A stretch of DNA of 64,000 bases from Holtiella tumoricola (GCF_027857615.1 NZ_JAQIFT010000040.1:62001-126000), one strand, 5' to 3'; positions 49,377-58,408 are shown, numbered from the stretch's first letter. Notes: a model not told the origin generated them from the letters alone. Translations and numbers: made by a program.

Positions 49377-50432
49377 ATGTCAAGCTATACTGACCAAAGA
49401 CAAAAACATATTACTAAAATGATGCGTGAAATCTTAAGTGAGCTTCCACCTTATCTTTTTGACTTTTTCCGTGGTATTGAGCATACAACCAGTATGAATA
49501 CACGCCTTGCTTATGCCTATGACTTAAGACTTTTTTTCGAGTATCTTTATAAAGAATATCCACCTTGTAAAGCACTTAATAGTATACGAGAGATTCCACT
49601 AGAACTCATTGAAAAGGTTTCACCACGTGACCTAGAGATGTACTTAGAATACTTAACCTACTATGAAAAAGAAGAAGGTCATGAGGATATAGTGAGCCAT
49701 CAAAATGGATTAAAAGGAAAGGCTAGAAAGCTTTCTTCTCTTAAAAGCTTTTATCAATACTTCTATAAACAACAACGTATCTTAACGAATCCAAGTGCGC
49801 TTGTAGATATGCCTAAAATTCATGAGAAGCCTATTGTCAAATTAGATGTGGATGAGGTGGCAAGACTCTTAGATACTGTTGAAGACGGTACAGATCTGAC
49901 CGATCACCAAAAACGTTATCATGCTTATACAAAGAAGCGTGACCTAGCCCTTATTTCCCTTCTACTAGGGACAGGTATTCGTGTTTCCGAATGTGTAGGG
50001 CTTAATATAGAGGATATCGACTTTAACTACAATGGTATCCGTATTACAAGAAAAGGTGGTAATGAAACCATTATTTACTTTGGAAATGAAGTTGAACGTG
50101 CCCTTCTAGACTATCTAGAAGAACGGGAAGAAAAGGTTTGTAAAGAGGATGATACCCCACTTTTCCTCTCGCTTCAAAATAAACGTATGAGTGTACGAAG
50201 TGTTCAAATCCTTGTCAAGAAATATAGTCAGCTTGTGACTCAGCTTAAGACCATTACCCCTCACAAGCTACGTTCTACATACGGTACCACACTCTATCAA
50301 GAAACAGGCGATATTTATCTTGTAGCAGATGTTCTTGGACATAAAGATGTGAATACCACTAAGAAACACTACGCTCAAATGGATGATGCAAGACGCCGTA
50401 TGGCAGCTGGAATTGTTAAATTGAGAGATTAA
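49377..50432 (+). CDS. Tyrosine recombinase, Xer-type
   Basis: This 351-residue protein has an N-terminal core-binding domain (TTSMNTRLAYAYDLRLFFEYL) and a full catalytic domain: Arg in TGIRVSECVGLN, Lys in ITRKGGNE, TPHKLRSTYGT, then LGHKDVNTTKKHYAQ with the His and nucleophile Tyr. Length and single-gene context resemble the stand-alone XerS type, or an additional Xer. It starts 4 bases after the TtcA-like gene. It may resolve chromosome dimers; an element-linked role cannot be excluded, but no mobile element flanks it. Confidence 0.87.
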   Translation: MSSYTDQRQKHITKMMREILSELPPYLFDFFRGIEHTTSMNTRLAYAYDLRLFFEYLYKEYPPCKALNSIREIPLELIEKVSPRDLEMYLEYLTYYEKEEGHEDIVSHQNGLKGKARKLSSLKSFYQYFYKQQRILTNPSALVDMPKIHEKPIVKLDVDEVARLLDTVEDGTDLTDHQKRYHAYTKKRDLALISLLLGTGIRVSECVGLNIEDIDFNYNGIRITRKGGNETIIYFGNEVERALLDYLEEREEKVCKEDDTPLFLSLQNKRMSVRSVQILVKKYSQLVTQLKTITPHKLRSTYGTTLYQETGDIYLVADVLGHKDVNTTKKHYAQMDDARRRMAAGIVKLRD

Positions 50433-50447
50433 ATAGAAGATAAAAAA

Positions 50448-50490
50448 GTAGCAGTTTTCTCTATGAGTAGAGAAAACTGCTACTTTTTTT
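50448..50490 (+). terminator. Strong terminator after the recombinase
   Basis: GTAGCAGTTTTCTCTA (50448-50463) pairs exactly with 50468-50483 around TGAG, followed by T7. Confidence 0.95.
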
Positions 50491-50558
50491 CTTTAAACTT
50501 TCTAACACTTGCTCTAGAAAAGATTTCTTTCATCCTCTAACCCCTCGCTTATCTTAAA

Positions 50559-51188
50559 TTAACGAATAAAGTTGGTAAACACTTTTGGCTCATATACTGG
50601 TGCACTTGTCTTTGAGTTCTCAAGAACTTTCATTAAATGGGCCATGTTCTTACCTAAAACACTCATAATTTGCATCCCTTCATCATCTTTATAAACTTCA
50701 GCGGGTGCACCACCATGAATGATGTTCCAGTAATTTGTTGTTGGCATATACATCTCTGCATAATTAAGATAATGATTTAAACCATCAAAAGTCACACTAC
50801 CGCCACTTCTTCTTACACTTACCACTGCTGCCCCTACTTTATGACGGAATAGTCCCCCATTAGTTGAATGAACATAGAAGACACGATCTAAAAAGGATTT
50901 CATAGTCCCTGCAATCCCAGCAAAGTGTACAGGTGAGCCTAATAAAATACCATCGGCTTCTTTCATCACTTGAATCCATTCATTGACATCATCTGTTTTT
51001 AGAGCACATTGTTCATTTTTGTTTTTAGCACATTGACCACATGCAATACAACCACGAATCACCTTGTTTCCTACATGGATAATTTCAAAATCAATACCGT
51101 TTTTTTTAAGTTCATCGCCTACCATTTTAAGTGCATGATACGTATTACCTTCTTTTTTGGGACTTCCATTAAATGCTACAACCTTCAT
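50559..51188 (-). CDS. Flavodoxin-family NAD(P)H-dependent oxidoreductase
   Basis: This 209-residue protein begins VVAFNGSPKKEGNTYHAL, the FMN-phosphate loop of the iron-sulfur flavoprotein type, followed by CIACGQCAKNKNEQC, which may bind a cluster, and GILLGSPVHFAGIAGTMKSFLDR. It probably reduces quinones or nitro compounds. It is divergent from an HxlR-type regulator, 161 bases away, a frequent pairing in which the regulator controls the reductase. Confidence 0.88.
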   Translation of the reverse strand: MKVVAFNGSPKKEGNTYHALKMVGDELKKNGIDFEIIHVGNKVIRGCIACGQCAKNKNEQCALKTDDVNEWIQVMKEADGILLGSPVHFAGIAGTMKSFLDRVFYVHSTNGGLFRHKVGAAVVSVRRSGGSVTFDGLNHYLNYAEMYMPTTNYWNIIHGGAPAEVYKDDEGMQIMSVLGKNMAHLMKVLENSKTSAPVYEPKVFTNFIR

Positions 51189-51349
51189 TATTGTCTCCTT
51201 TTTAAACCATATCTTATTTTATGCTTAACTGATAGGGTTATAGTAAACGATATAGAACAATACCACAAGTACTTACATTTTTATCATATACTATCCTTTT
51301 TGACAGTATGATGTTATAGTTAATGGTACATAAATCACTGGAGGTACAC

Positions 51350-51703
51350 ATGGCAAGTTTACAAAAAAACTATCAATGCTCTTTTGAGCTTACAATGGAT
51401 TTAATAGGTGGCAAGTGGAAACTGATTATTCTCTGGCATCTTCTAGATGGTGCTAAGCGCTTTAATGAACTGGATAAGCTTATGCCAGCTATTACACAAA
51501 AGATGCTCACAACACAATTAAGAGACCTAGAAGAAAAAGGATTAGTGCATCGAGAAGTTTATCCGGAGATTCCACCTAAAGTAGAATATTCTTTAACTGA
51601 GCGTGGACGTAGCCTAGATCCGATCTTACATGATATTTGTAAATGGTCTACAGATTATGCCAATGCGAATGATATTACTATTGGCTGTAACAAAGAACAC
51701 TAA
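51350..51703 (+). CDS. HxlR-family transcriptional regulator
   Basis: This 117-residue winged-helix protein has the HxlR marks CSFELTMDLIGGKWKLIILW, GAKRFNELDKLMPAITQKML and VPEIPPKVEYSLTERG-like wing (YPEIPPKVEYSLTERG). ATG 51350 follows GGAGG. Cysteine C10 near the N-terminus and another near the C-terminus could sense electrophiles. ATACT (51288-51292) and AGTAT (51305-51309) in the shared promoter form a possible operator for it and for the flavodoxin gene. Confidence 0.9.
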   Translation: MASLQKNYQCSFELTMDLIGGKWKLIILWHLLDGAKRFNELDKLMPAITQKMLTTQLRDLEEKGLVHREVYPEIPPKVEYSLTERGRSLDPILHDICKWSTDYANANDITIGCNKEH

Positions 51704-51748
51704 AAAGCAGGAACAATCGTGGTTTACGATGGTTCCTGCTTTATTTAT
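51704..51748 (+). terminator. Terminator between the HxlR and esterase genes
   Basis: AAGCAGGAAC plus ATCGT pairs with ACGAT plus GTTCCTGCTT, followed by TATTTATTG. It may serve both convergent genes. Confidence 0.88.
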
Positions 51749-51767
51749 TGATTTATAACCTAAAGCT

Positions 51768-53171
51768 TTACTTATTATAAAGGTTTACTTTGACTTTGTT
51801 AAAAAGTAAAAGGGGAAGTTGACCACCACGATCAATAGGTACAACCCCTCTTGGAAATCGTCCTTGACCACAACTTACATAACAGTCGCCTTCAGGCTTC
51901 CTACTCATCTTGAACTGGATACGATTGCCTAGAAGTTGGTAACTTGCAAGTTCAATTTTACCTATAGAATCTTCTATTTGGAAAGCTAAGTCGCTTACAG
52001 CCACATCAAAACTTTCTAAACGTTCATAAACAGGTGCAAAGGTAAGTTCTATGCACCCTGTATCTAATAAAGAAGCAGATTGAAGATTGGGTGGGGTTCC
52101 TTCAATACCTTTGTCATAAAGTTGCTCTAAGGCAAGTCGTGCCGTTCTTTCACCTAATACCATATTAGCTGGAGAAGCATTATGAATTGCATCTGATAAA
52201 GTAGAATCAATAGATGGGATTATATACACATTATCTATGATCATTGTTGCTTGACGTTGCGCTTCTCTTACCATAGACCACCCTTCATCGGAATGATTTT
52301 GTGCAGTTTCATTACCTAAGTTATTAACAACCCGGTTTAACTGAACCGTCAATATTGGAAGTTCGGGTTGGTTTAAGTCTTTTCTTAATGCCTGTACCAT
52401 TGTCTTAAAACGTTCTAAATAAGAATGAGCTAAATCTAAGGTATCTGTATCAGTACATCCTTGATACCATAATACACCTTTAATCTTATCTGTCGTTGAT
52501 TGGATTACTTCTAACATATTGTGGTATAAATAGCCTTCTTCTTCAGGATTCCACGCACTAAGTAGTGAACCGCCTAAAGCCGTCTGAATCAATCCAATAG
52601 GATAGGCTAAGTCTCTTTTTAAGCGTTTGGCAAAACTTAAATAAGGTGAATGACCTGGATTAGCCCCTTCACGATTTATACTATGAAGCGTATGGGTAGA
52701 TTCATTAAAAGGATGGCTCGCTAAGTCCCATTGTCCACTATTTCGGAGTAAGTGAATGCCTAATTCTGGTGGATCAAATACGGGTCCTTTGCCATATCCA
52801 GCAGAATTACTTTGCCCAGCTATAACAAAGAGATCACCGATGCCAACATGGTGAATCATATCCCCGCGCATCGCCCATTCTATAGGATTCCCTATATTTT
52901 CTTTTAAGCAAGTTTCAATACGATAGAGGCCACCTGCAGGTACCTCTTTTAAAATGATTTCCCATTCGCCATCTTGCATTTTAGTAGCTTCTTGCCATCT
53001 GATAACATTTTCAAAGGTATCTTCTAAGACAACTCTTGCCCAGACTCTAGCTTCTTCACAATGTGCATGAACATCATATGTACCTTTTAACGAAATATTT
53101 GCTTTGCCTTCAACTTGTTGGATGATTTGCCAAGGTTGTGGTCCTTGTGTAATAATGGCTCCAATATTCAT
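51768..53171 (-). CDS. Sialate O-acetylesterase-like SGNH hydrolase
   Basis: This 467-residue protein has DLFVIAGQSNSAGYGKGP, the nucleophile block of the SASA family (PF03629), and GLIQTALGGSLLSAWNPE and GVLWYQGCTD. Such enzymes remove acetyl groups from sialic acid or plant polysaccharide side chains. No signal peptide is seen, so it works in the cytoplasm or reaches outside in some other way. It lies 27 bases downstream of a second carbohydrate-esterase-like gene, so the pair probably acts on acetylated oligosaccharides. Confidence 0.85.
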   Translation of the reverse strand: MNIGAIITQGPQPWQIIQQVEGKANISLKGTYDVHAHCEEARVWARVVLEDTFENVIRWQEATKMQDGEWEIILKEVPAGGLYRIETCLKENIGNPIEWAMRGDMIHHVGIGDLFVIAGQSNSAGYGKGPVFDPPELGIHLLRNSGQWDLASHPFNESTHTLHSINREGANPGHSPYLSFAKRLKRDLAYPIGLIQTALGGSLLSAWNPEEEGYLYHNMLEVIQSTTDKIKGVLWYQGCTDTDTLDLAHSYLERFKTMVQALRKDLNQPELPILTVQLNRVVNNLGNETAQNHSDEGWSMVREAQRQATMIIDNVYIIPSIDSTLSDAIHNASPANMVLGERTARLALEQLYDKGIEGTPPNLQSASLLDTGCIELTFAPVYERLESFDVAVSDLAFQIEDSIGKIELASYQLLGNRIQFKMSRKPEGDCYVSCGQGRFPRGVVPIDRGGQLPLLLFNKVKVNLYNK

Positions 53172-53198
53172 GATGATGACTCCTTAGTTTGAAATTTG

Positions 53199-54836
53199 TT
53201 ATATGGATTGGATAAATGTAACAATTGGGCTTGGATCTTCTAAGCTGTGAGGATGATGCCCAATATGAGGTTTTACGATAACTGTAATGTCTTTTTCTTG
53301 GGCTTTGCATAAATGGACTAATACCTCACCATTTTCTTCATAAGGCACCACTTCGTCGGCATCTCCAGCCACTAAAATAATAGGAATCTGTGTGCTTACT
53401 AAGTCATTCATTGCTTCTAAAGCTTTTGATTTAAAATAAGTTTTTGCATCTTTTTCATCTAAAGCATACTGCCAGAGGGCTTGTTGCCAATCTAAAGATG
53501 AGCCAATCCCTTTTCCTAAACCACCTGGCCAACTACATAGATCGAGTACAGGTGCATCTAAATACACACTTCTTAATGTTTCAGGATAGACATTGGCATA
53601 GTGCATGGCATAAAGGCCACCTCTACTAAATCCAAATAAATCTACTTGAGAATTCAAGTTAAAGTCCTTAACAACTTTTGTATAGAAGTCGTGCATCAGT
53701 TCAACAGATTGAGGATTGCCATACATATCACTTAGATTACAGTATGCAAGATGCCAACCAGCTTCAAGAAGTGCCATATCCGCATAGCTAAAAGCATCGA
53801 AGAACTCTGCACGCCATACCCAATGACGCATCTTGGTTGGTACTTTAGGTTCGATGAGGATACATTCTCTTCCTTTGCTATAAAATTGATAGCCTTTATA
53901 CCCTTTAAAAGTGATCGTCTCAATGGCTTCACAAGGTTGTTCTTGTAAAAGGAGTTCATTAATTTGTATTTGCACAGCTTCAACTTTTGATTGTAAGTTT
54001 TCAATCCCAACAGATTGTAGAACTAATGCTTCATTCCCATGTCCAATATCCTCAAGCAATGTATCACTAATAAGGTGATTCTTGTACTCGATAAGTTTAT
54101 AGAGTACATTTTGTTCTGGATATTCTACATATTCAGGGACACGCTGAAGAGAAATATTAAAAAGTTGCTTTAATAGAGCTTTTGTAAATAAGAAATGTCC
54201 CATGCTACAAACATGGATGCCATCACCTGATACATAGTGAGGATCTTCTAAACGTTTTGCATCAATATAGGCTGCAACGTCACTATAAATATCAATAGTG
54301 CCTAGACCTAGCGGTTCTGACATAAGCCACTTACCATAGTCTTGTAAAACTTGATCATATCCTTCATAAGGTTTCATAAACCCATAGTCATCCCCATACG
54401 CATCTTGGAGACAAGTTGGATCTATCATCTGTGCATCAAAGGGTGGTGGCGTTAGGCAAACCAAATCACAACCTTTTTGTTCCACTATTTTTGCCAGTTG
54501 TCTCATACCCTTTTGATATGCATCCAAGCGCTCGTCACTTGGTGGATGATAAATGCCATCATTCATCCCATAACATGCGATGACTAAATCAGGCTGAATC
54601 TTCTCTAGAGTAGGCTCAAGTCTTTGAAAGATGCAAGGTCTTAAGAAAGGATGATGATCTTCGGAAAGACCTGAAGCCGTTTCACTACTCAATCCTAAAT
54701 TGATAAGCATAGGTTTTGATTCATTAAAATGTGTTGTTAAATACGTATCCATATAGTTCACATAGTGTGCAAGATAAGTGATACTATCCCCCAGAAATAA
54801 AATCTTTTTGTAATGCTGTAGGTCTATAGGTTTCAT
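53199..54836 (-). CDS. Two-domain esterase: SGNH/GDSL hydrolase fused to alpha/beta hydrolase
   Basis: This 545-residue protein has an SGNH domain at residues 1-230: ILFLGDSITYLAHYV (Ser), ACYGMNDGIYHP (Gly/Asn) and SGDGIHVCSMGHFLF (Asp-x-x-His block). The second domain is an alpha/beta hydrolase at about 310-545: LFGFSRGGLYAMHYA (Ser nucleophile), VAGDADEVVPYEEN (Asp) and HIGHHPHSLED (His). There is no signal peptide. Combining two unrelated serine esterase folds suggests a substrate with two ester types, such as acetylated xylan oligomers. It is co-transcribed with the SASA gene. Confidence 0.85.
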   Translation of the reverse strand: MKPIDLQHYKKILFLGDSITYLAHYVNYMDTYLTTHFNESKPMLINLGLSSETASGLSEDHHPFLRPCIFQRLEPTLEKIQPDLVIACYGMNDGIYHPPSDERLDAYQKGMRQLAKIVEQKGCDLVCLTPPPFDAQMIDPTCLQDAYGDDYGFMKPYEGYDQVLQDYGKWLMSEPLGLGTIDIYSDVAAYIDAKRLEDPHYVSGDGIHVCSMGHFLFTKALLKQLFNISLQRVPEYVEYPEQNVLYKLIEYKNHLISDTLLEDIGHGNEALVLQSVGIENLQSKVEAVQIQINELLLQEQPCEAIETITFKGYKGYQFYSKGRECILIEPKVPTKMRHWVWRAEFFDAFSYADMALLEAGWHLAYCNLSDMYGNPQSVELMHDFYTKVVKDFNLNSQVDLFGFSRGGLYAMHYANVYPETLRSVYLDAPVLDLCSWPGGLGKGIGSSLDWQQALWQYALDEKDAKTYFKSKALEAMNDLVSTQIPIILVAGDADEVVPYEENGEVLVHLCKAQEKDITVIVKPHIGHHPHSLEDPSPIVTFIQSI

Positions 54837-54952
54837 TACGATTCTCCTAGTTTTAATTATAAAATAATTATAGACTAGTTCATTTTATAACACTAAATAA
54901 CGAAATTCTATAGTCATATTTATTGAATTCAAGGACTCATTTATGATACATT

Positions 54953-55126
54953 TTACATCTTGTCAGGGACTTCAATACCTAATAAATCTAAGCAAGTTGT
55001 AAGGATCGACTTAGTAAGGGTAATGACTTGAATCCATGAGTATTGTTTAACCTAATCTTGCTCTGCAAGAATCTTATGTTCATGATAAAATCTATTAAAT
55101 GCATTGGAAAGCTCATAGATATGCTC
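54953..55126 (-). pseudogene. argS 3'-end remnant
   Basis: The minus strand reads EHIYELSNAFNRFYHEHKIL, AEQD, a stop, then VKQYSWIQVITLTKSILTTC and LDLLGIEVPDKM before TAA. This is the DALR anticodon-binding end of an arginyl-tRNA synthetase with one nonsense mutation. The rest of the gene is missing. An in-frame 12-bp repeat (ATCTATGAGCAT) lies at its broken edge. The remainder of 54837-55235 shows no gene. Confidence 0.85.
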
Positions 55127-55235
55127 ATAGATATTTCAATGTCAAGCAATTTTTTTCAATAAAGTATCCCTTTTATTACCAAAAGGTGCTAAAATACAAG
55201 TAAATGAAATCTATTTTCAAAAAGGAGGATTTATA

Positions 55236-56096
55236 ATGTGGTTACTCTTTGCCTTTGGTTCTGCACTCTTTGCAGGACTAACAGCTATCTTAGCTAAATG
55301 TGGGATCAAAAATACAGATTCTAATGTAGCGACTGCTCTTAGAACCATTGTCGTATTGGTTTTTGCTTGGATGATGGTCTTTATATCAGGTTCTTATACT
55401 ACATTAAGTGGTATCAACACCACAACATTTATCTTTCTTATTCTATCAGGCTTTGCAACGGGAGCCTCTTGGCTGTGCTACTTCAAAGCACTGCAACTTG
55501 GAGATGTGAATAAAGTCACACCCATTGATAAATCAAGCACCATTTTAACCATGGTACTCGCCTTTATTTTCCTAGGTGAACCTATGACGTTCATCACCTT
55601 TATTGCCCTTGTGCTTATAGGTATAGGTACATACTTAATGATTCAAAAGAAAGAAGCACAAGATCACGAAGTGAAAGGAAAGGCTTGGCTTTTTTATGCC
55701 TTAGGCGCAGCAGTCTTTGCCAGCTTAACATCCATTTTAGGTAAAGTGGGTATACAAGGTATTGATTCTAATTTAGGAACAGCTATACGGACTATTGTTG
55801 TCCTTATTATGGCATGGGTGGTTGTATTTGTTACAGGCAAGCAACATACCATCAAAACCATTAATCAAAAGAGCTGGTTATTTATTGTCTTATCTGGTTT
55901 TGCAACAGGCGCATCTTGGCTTTGCTATTACCGTGCCCTTCAAGACGGACCAGCAAGTGTAGTCGTTCCTATTGATAAACTTAGTCTTTTAGTAACCATT
56001 GCTTTTTCTTATATTGTGTTTAAAGAAAAACTTACAAAGAAATCTGCCATAGGCCTTACGCTTATTGTGATAGGCACTCTATCCCTCTTATTTTAA
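55236..56096 (+). CDS. EamA/DMT-family transporter
   Basis: This 286-residue membrane protein has ten hydrophobic segments in two EamA repeats. The repeats are strikingly similar: ALFAGLTAILAKCGIKNTDSN against AVFASLTSILGKVGIQGIDSN, and LSGFATGASWLCYFKALQLG against LSGFATGASWLCYYRALQDG. It is a drug/metabolite exporter type with unknown substrate. AAAGGAGG precedes the ATG. Confidence 0.92.
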   Translation: MWLLFAFGSALFAGLTAILAKCGIKNTDSNVATALRTIVVLVFAWMMVFISGSYTTLSGINTTTFIFLILSGFATGASWLCYFKALQLGDVNKVTPIDKSSTILTMVLAFIFLGEPMTFITFIALVLIGIGTYLMIQKKEAQDHEVKGKAWLFYALGAAVFASLTSILGKVGIQGIDSNLGTAIRTIVVLIMAWVVVFVTGKQHTIKTINQKSWLFIVLSGFATGASWLCYYRALQDGPASVVVPIDKLSLLVTIAFSYIVFKEKLTKKSAIGLTLIVIGTLSLLF

Positions 56097-56111
56097 AATT
56101 AAGTATAAAAG

Positions 56112-56151
56112 CGAACGAATGTTTGATATTGGAAATAAGCTGTGTTATAAT
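56112..56151 (+). promoter_or_regulatory. lexA promoter with Gram-positive SOS box
   Basis: CGAACGAATGTTTG at 56112-56125 fits the Gram-positive LexA box CGAACNNNNGTTYG. It overlaps the -35 TTGATA (56123-56128), which is 17 bases from TATAAT (56146-56151). LexA would repress its own gene. Confidence 0.92.
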
Positions 56152-56182
56152 AAGGAAAAATCAACTAGAACAGAGGGATACT

Positions 56183-56791
56183 ATGAAGGATATAACCGCT
56201 AAACAACAAGCCGTCCTAGATTGTATCAAAAAAGTGAGTGCGGAACGCGGCTATCCGCCATCAGTAAGAGAGATTTGCCTTGCTGTAGGTCTTAAGTCTA
56301 CTTCTACTGTACACAGTCATTTAAGTAGCCTTGAAGCAAAAGGCTTTATTAAAAGAGACCCTTCAAAGCCACGTGCGATTGAAGTGATAGATGAATCTAA
56401 AAACTGGCTCTCAGATCATGTGACACCTGTTCCTGTACTTGGAACAGTAACTGCAGGTGAGCCTATCCTTGCAGCTGAACAAATTGAAGAGTACTATCCT
56501 CTTCCAAATCATATGACACGTAATGGTCAAGTGTATATGCTTCGCGTAAAAGGTGAAAGTATGATCAAGGCTGGAATCTTGAACCAAGACTACGTGATTG
56601 TACGCCAACAAGAATCAGCTAATAATGGTGATATTGTTGTTGCACTTCTTGGAGATGAAGTTACTGTAAAACGCTTCTTCAAAGAAAAGAATCGTGTAAG
56701 ATTACAACCTGAAAATGACACTATGGATCCTATCTTCTGCTTAGATGTACAGATTATTGGAAAAGTTATTGGGTTATTTAGAGAGATGTAA
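56183..56791 (+). CDS. lexA: SOS repressor LexA
   Basis: This 202-residue protein has the winged-helix N-terminus (YPPSVREICLAVGLKSTSTVHSHL), the self-cleavage site A91-G92 in TVTAGEPIL, the catalytic Ser126 in VKGESMI and Lys163 in VTVKRFF. RecA filaments trigger autocleavage and open the SOS regulon. ATG 56183 is chosen; an upstream in-frame start at 56123 would lie between the promoter boxes. An SOS box precedes the gene. Confidence 0.97.
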   Translation: MKDITAKQQAVLDCIKKVSAERGYPPSVREICLAVGLKSTSTVHSHLSSLEAKGFIKRDPSKPRAIEVIDESKNWLSDHVTPVPVLGTVTAGEPILAAEQIEEYYPLPNHMTRNGQVYMLRVKGESMIKAGILNQDYVIVRQQESANNGDIVVALLGDEVTVKRFFKEKNRVRLQPENDTMDPIFCLDVQIIGKVIGLFREM

Positions 56792-56987
56792 TATTTACAA
56801 GACATTGGAATATCATTTACACTGCGTGATTCTAGAAATTTTAGATGAAAGTGGTGTATTTTTTTATGTAAAAAAGGTTAAAAAAGCTAACATCCTTAGA
56901 AGATTTTAAACAAAACAATTCAACTTATATATACTATTTTATATCTTTTATTCTATTTTTCAATTCTTGATTTATATTACTAAAAAA

Positions 56988-57017
56988 GCACCTAATCCTA
57001 TTCTTAAGATTAGGTGC
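56988..57017 (-). terminator. Minus-strand terminator
   Basis: GCACCTAATC (56988-56997) pairs with GATTAGGTGC (57008-57017); the minus strand then reads TTTTTTAG. It would end transcription from the small-gene cluster to the right. 56792-56980 shows no gene. Confidence 0.85.
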
Positions 57018-57018
57018 C

Positions 57019-57212
57019 TCAGCATGATTTAAAAAACTTATCCATAAAAAATATAAACCCTGTTAGTAGTGCTAATAATACTTATATTTTATTCTGAATA
57101 AATTTTTCCTTCTCTTCAATTACTAATGTATATCATATACTAAGCACAATTAATATAACTGGAAGAGTAGCTTGTCCAACATAGGAATACTGGATATTAG
57201 GATATTTAATCC
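57019..57212 (-). pseudogene. Decayed membrane protein remnant
   Basis: One minus-strand frame reads GIKYPNIQYSYVGQATLPVI, LIVLSI, stop, YTLVIEEKEKFIQNKI, stop, VLLALLTGFIFFMDKFF. The composition looks like membrane helices, but two stops interrupt it and there is no start. Origin unknown. Confidence 0.4.
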
Positions 57213-57481
57213 CTATGACTAGATACTAAATCTTCATGCCCCTCAGGATAAATATCAAATCCAATATAGTAAATAGTATCATCTGCTTCAATTCCCATGT
57301 TGTATCTATCTTCTTCAAATTGACTTATAACAAAATCTGCAATTTCATTATCTGTAAAGTCATCAACTTCTTCATCCTTATCTATAATGATTCCTGTTTC
57401 CTCTTCAAACTGTTCTAATGGCATCTCTATAGAAAAATTACTTTCATTTACTTGTATATGCCCTTGAAAATACATTTTCAT
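57206..57481 (-). CDS. Small acidic protein, function unknown
   Basis: This 91-residue protein is rich in Asp/Glu: KDEEVDDFTDNEIADFV and the Tyr-rich end TIYYIGFDIYPEGHEDL. ATG 57481 follows GAGGTG. No family is recognised. Small, acidic, single-domain proteins next to toxin fragments can be immunity proteins, and a decayed larger gene lies upstream, but this is speculative. Confidence 0.6.
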   Translation of the reverse strand: MKMYFQGHIQVNESNFSIEMPLEQFEEETGIIIDKDEEVDDFTDNEIADFVISQFEEDRYNMGIEADDTIYYIGFDIYPEGHEDLVSSHRD

Positions 57482-57534
57482 AACTATCACCTCATAAAAA
57501 GATTATTTTACTCAGCCTTAGTATATGTAACTTT

Positions 57535-58100
57535 CTATATTTTTACAATGCTTTTATCTATATTTATCGCATATTGTCCAGAATTCCAACTATGACTATC
57601 GCTTGCAATAAAAAATAAGCCCAACTGTTTAGTTGCCGAGACTTCAATATTTACTAATTTCCTACTAACATATGAAGTGTTGCCTAGTGTAGTTAACTCT
57701 ATGCTTTGCTCTATCCCTTGAAGCATATTACTCGCTACTGTTCCAGCTTGCTTATCTTGCTCTTTGGTATAGACATCTTGAAGGGATAAAGCTTTTCTTT
57801 CGCCTGCCATTAGTGCATGTTTTAATTCCAGTTTGCTGGGCTCAAATATTGCAATCTGCTTTGTGTACTCTGCGAGCTCTTTCATTGAAATAAATTCTTC
57901 TAACTTACTAGCTTGTACTGGGATCTTATAAAAAAGAGCATCTACTTCTAGATGCCCCTCCTCCTTAATTTTTTCTTTTATTTCATGTTTAGTAACTCTT
58001 CTTCTAATCTTATTATATTTTGTCTATGATTATCTGCTGGAATCTTTAATCCCTTTGCTTCTAACCAACTAATAATGTTTGATTTATTTTTTACTTTCAT
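57535..58100 (-). pseudogene. Frameshifted gene, N-terminal SAP/HeH-like helix then unknown domain
   Basis: From ATG 58100 one frame reads KSNIISWLEAKGLKIPADN and RQNIIRLEEELL, then stops. From about 57984-57996 another frame continues TKHEIKEKIKEEGHLEVDAL and FYKIPVQASKLEEF, then SMKELAEYTKQIAIFEPSKL and on to 57535. Joined, they give one protein of about 188 residues. A reading of only the last 116 residues misses this. The first helix pair resembles SAP/HeH modules. It is a single-frameshift pseudogene, or a sequencing error. Confidence 0.6.
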
Positions 58101-58218
58101 GCAGTTTTTCAGCGTAGCTATAATACTAGCCTTCACTATTCTTGGACTATACGCTCTAATCTTATTTATTAAAGCGTTAAAAATCTATATAAAGAATAAT
58201 GAAAATAAGGACGTATAG
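58099..58218 (+). CDS. Possible small membrane peptide
   Basis: This 39-codon frame reads FFSVAIILAFTILGLYALIL then FIKALKIYIKNNENKDV: one hydrophobic helix and a basic tail. It starts back-to-back with the pseudogene and lacks a ribosome binding site, so expression is doubtful. Confidence 0.3.
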   Translation: MQFFSVAIILAFTILGLYALILFIKALKIYIKNNENKDV

Positions 58219-58220
58219 AA

Positions 58221-58391
58221 ATGAATGGTATAAATTATGAAACAAGTGAAGTGATAGAAACATATGTATATCGTGAAAGTGGTCATAGTAATATTATGAT
58301 ATGTTTTATTGGTTTGACAGTTGTTGTGATAGTGATATCTTATATGTTAGGTAAAATGTTAAGGGAGAAGTTAAAGAATAAGAAAAAGTAG
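58221..58391 (+). CDS. Small single-span membrane protein
   Basis: This 56-residue protein has an N-terminal soluble part (NYETSEVIETYVYRESGH) and one membrane helix (IMICFIGLTVVVIVISYMLG) with a Lys-rich end. AAGGA lies upstream of the ATG, and a terminator follows. The N-terminal part recalls the C-terminal region of sugar ABC permeases, so a gene fragment is possible. No function assigned. Confidence 0.4.
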   Translation: MNGINYETSEVIETYVYRESGHSNIMICFIGLTVVVIVISYMLGKMLREKLKNKKK

Positions 58392-58408
58392 GTGTAATAT
58401 CAATAAAA

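Noticed and set aside
49377..50432. Integrase of the prophage
   Set aside because: It lies 22 kb from the prophage end, directly behind a TtcA-like gene and before a terminator, with no att-like repeat or phage genes near.
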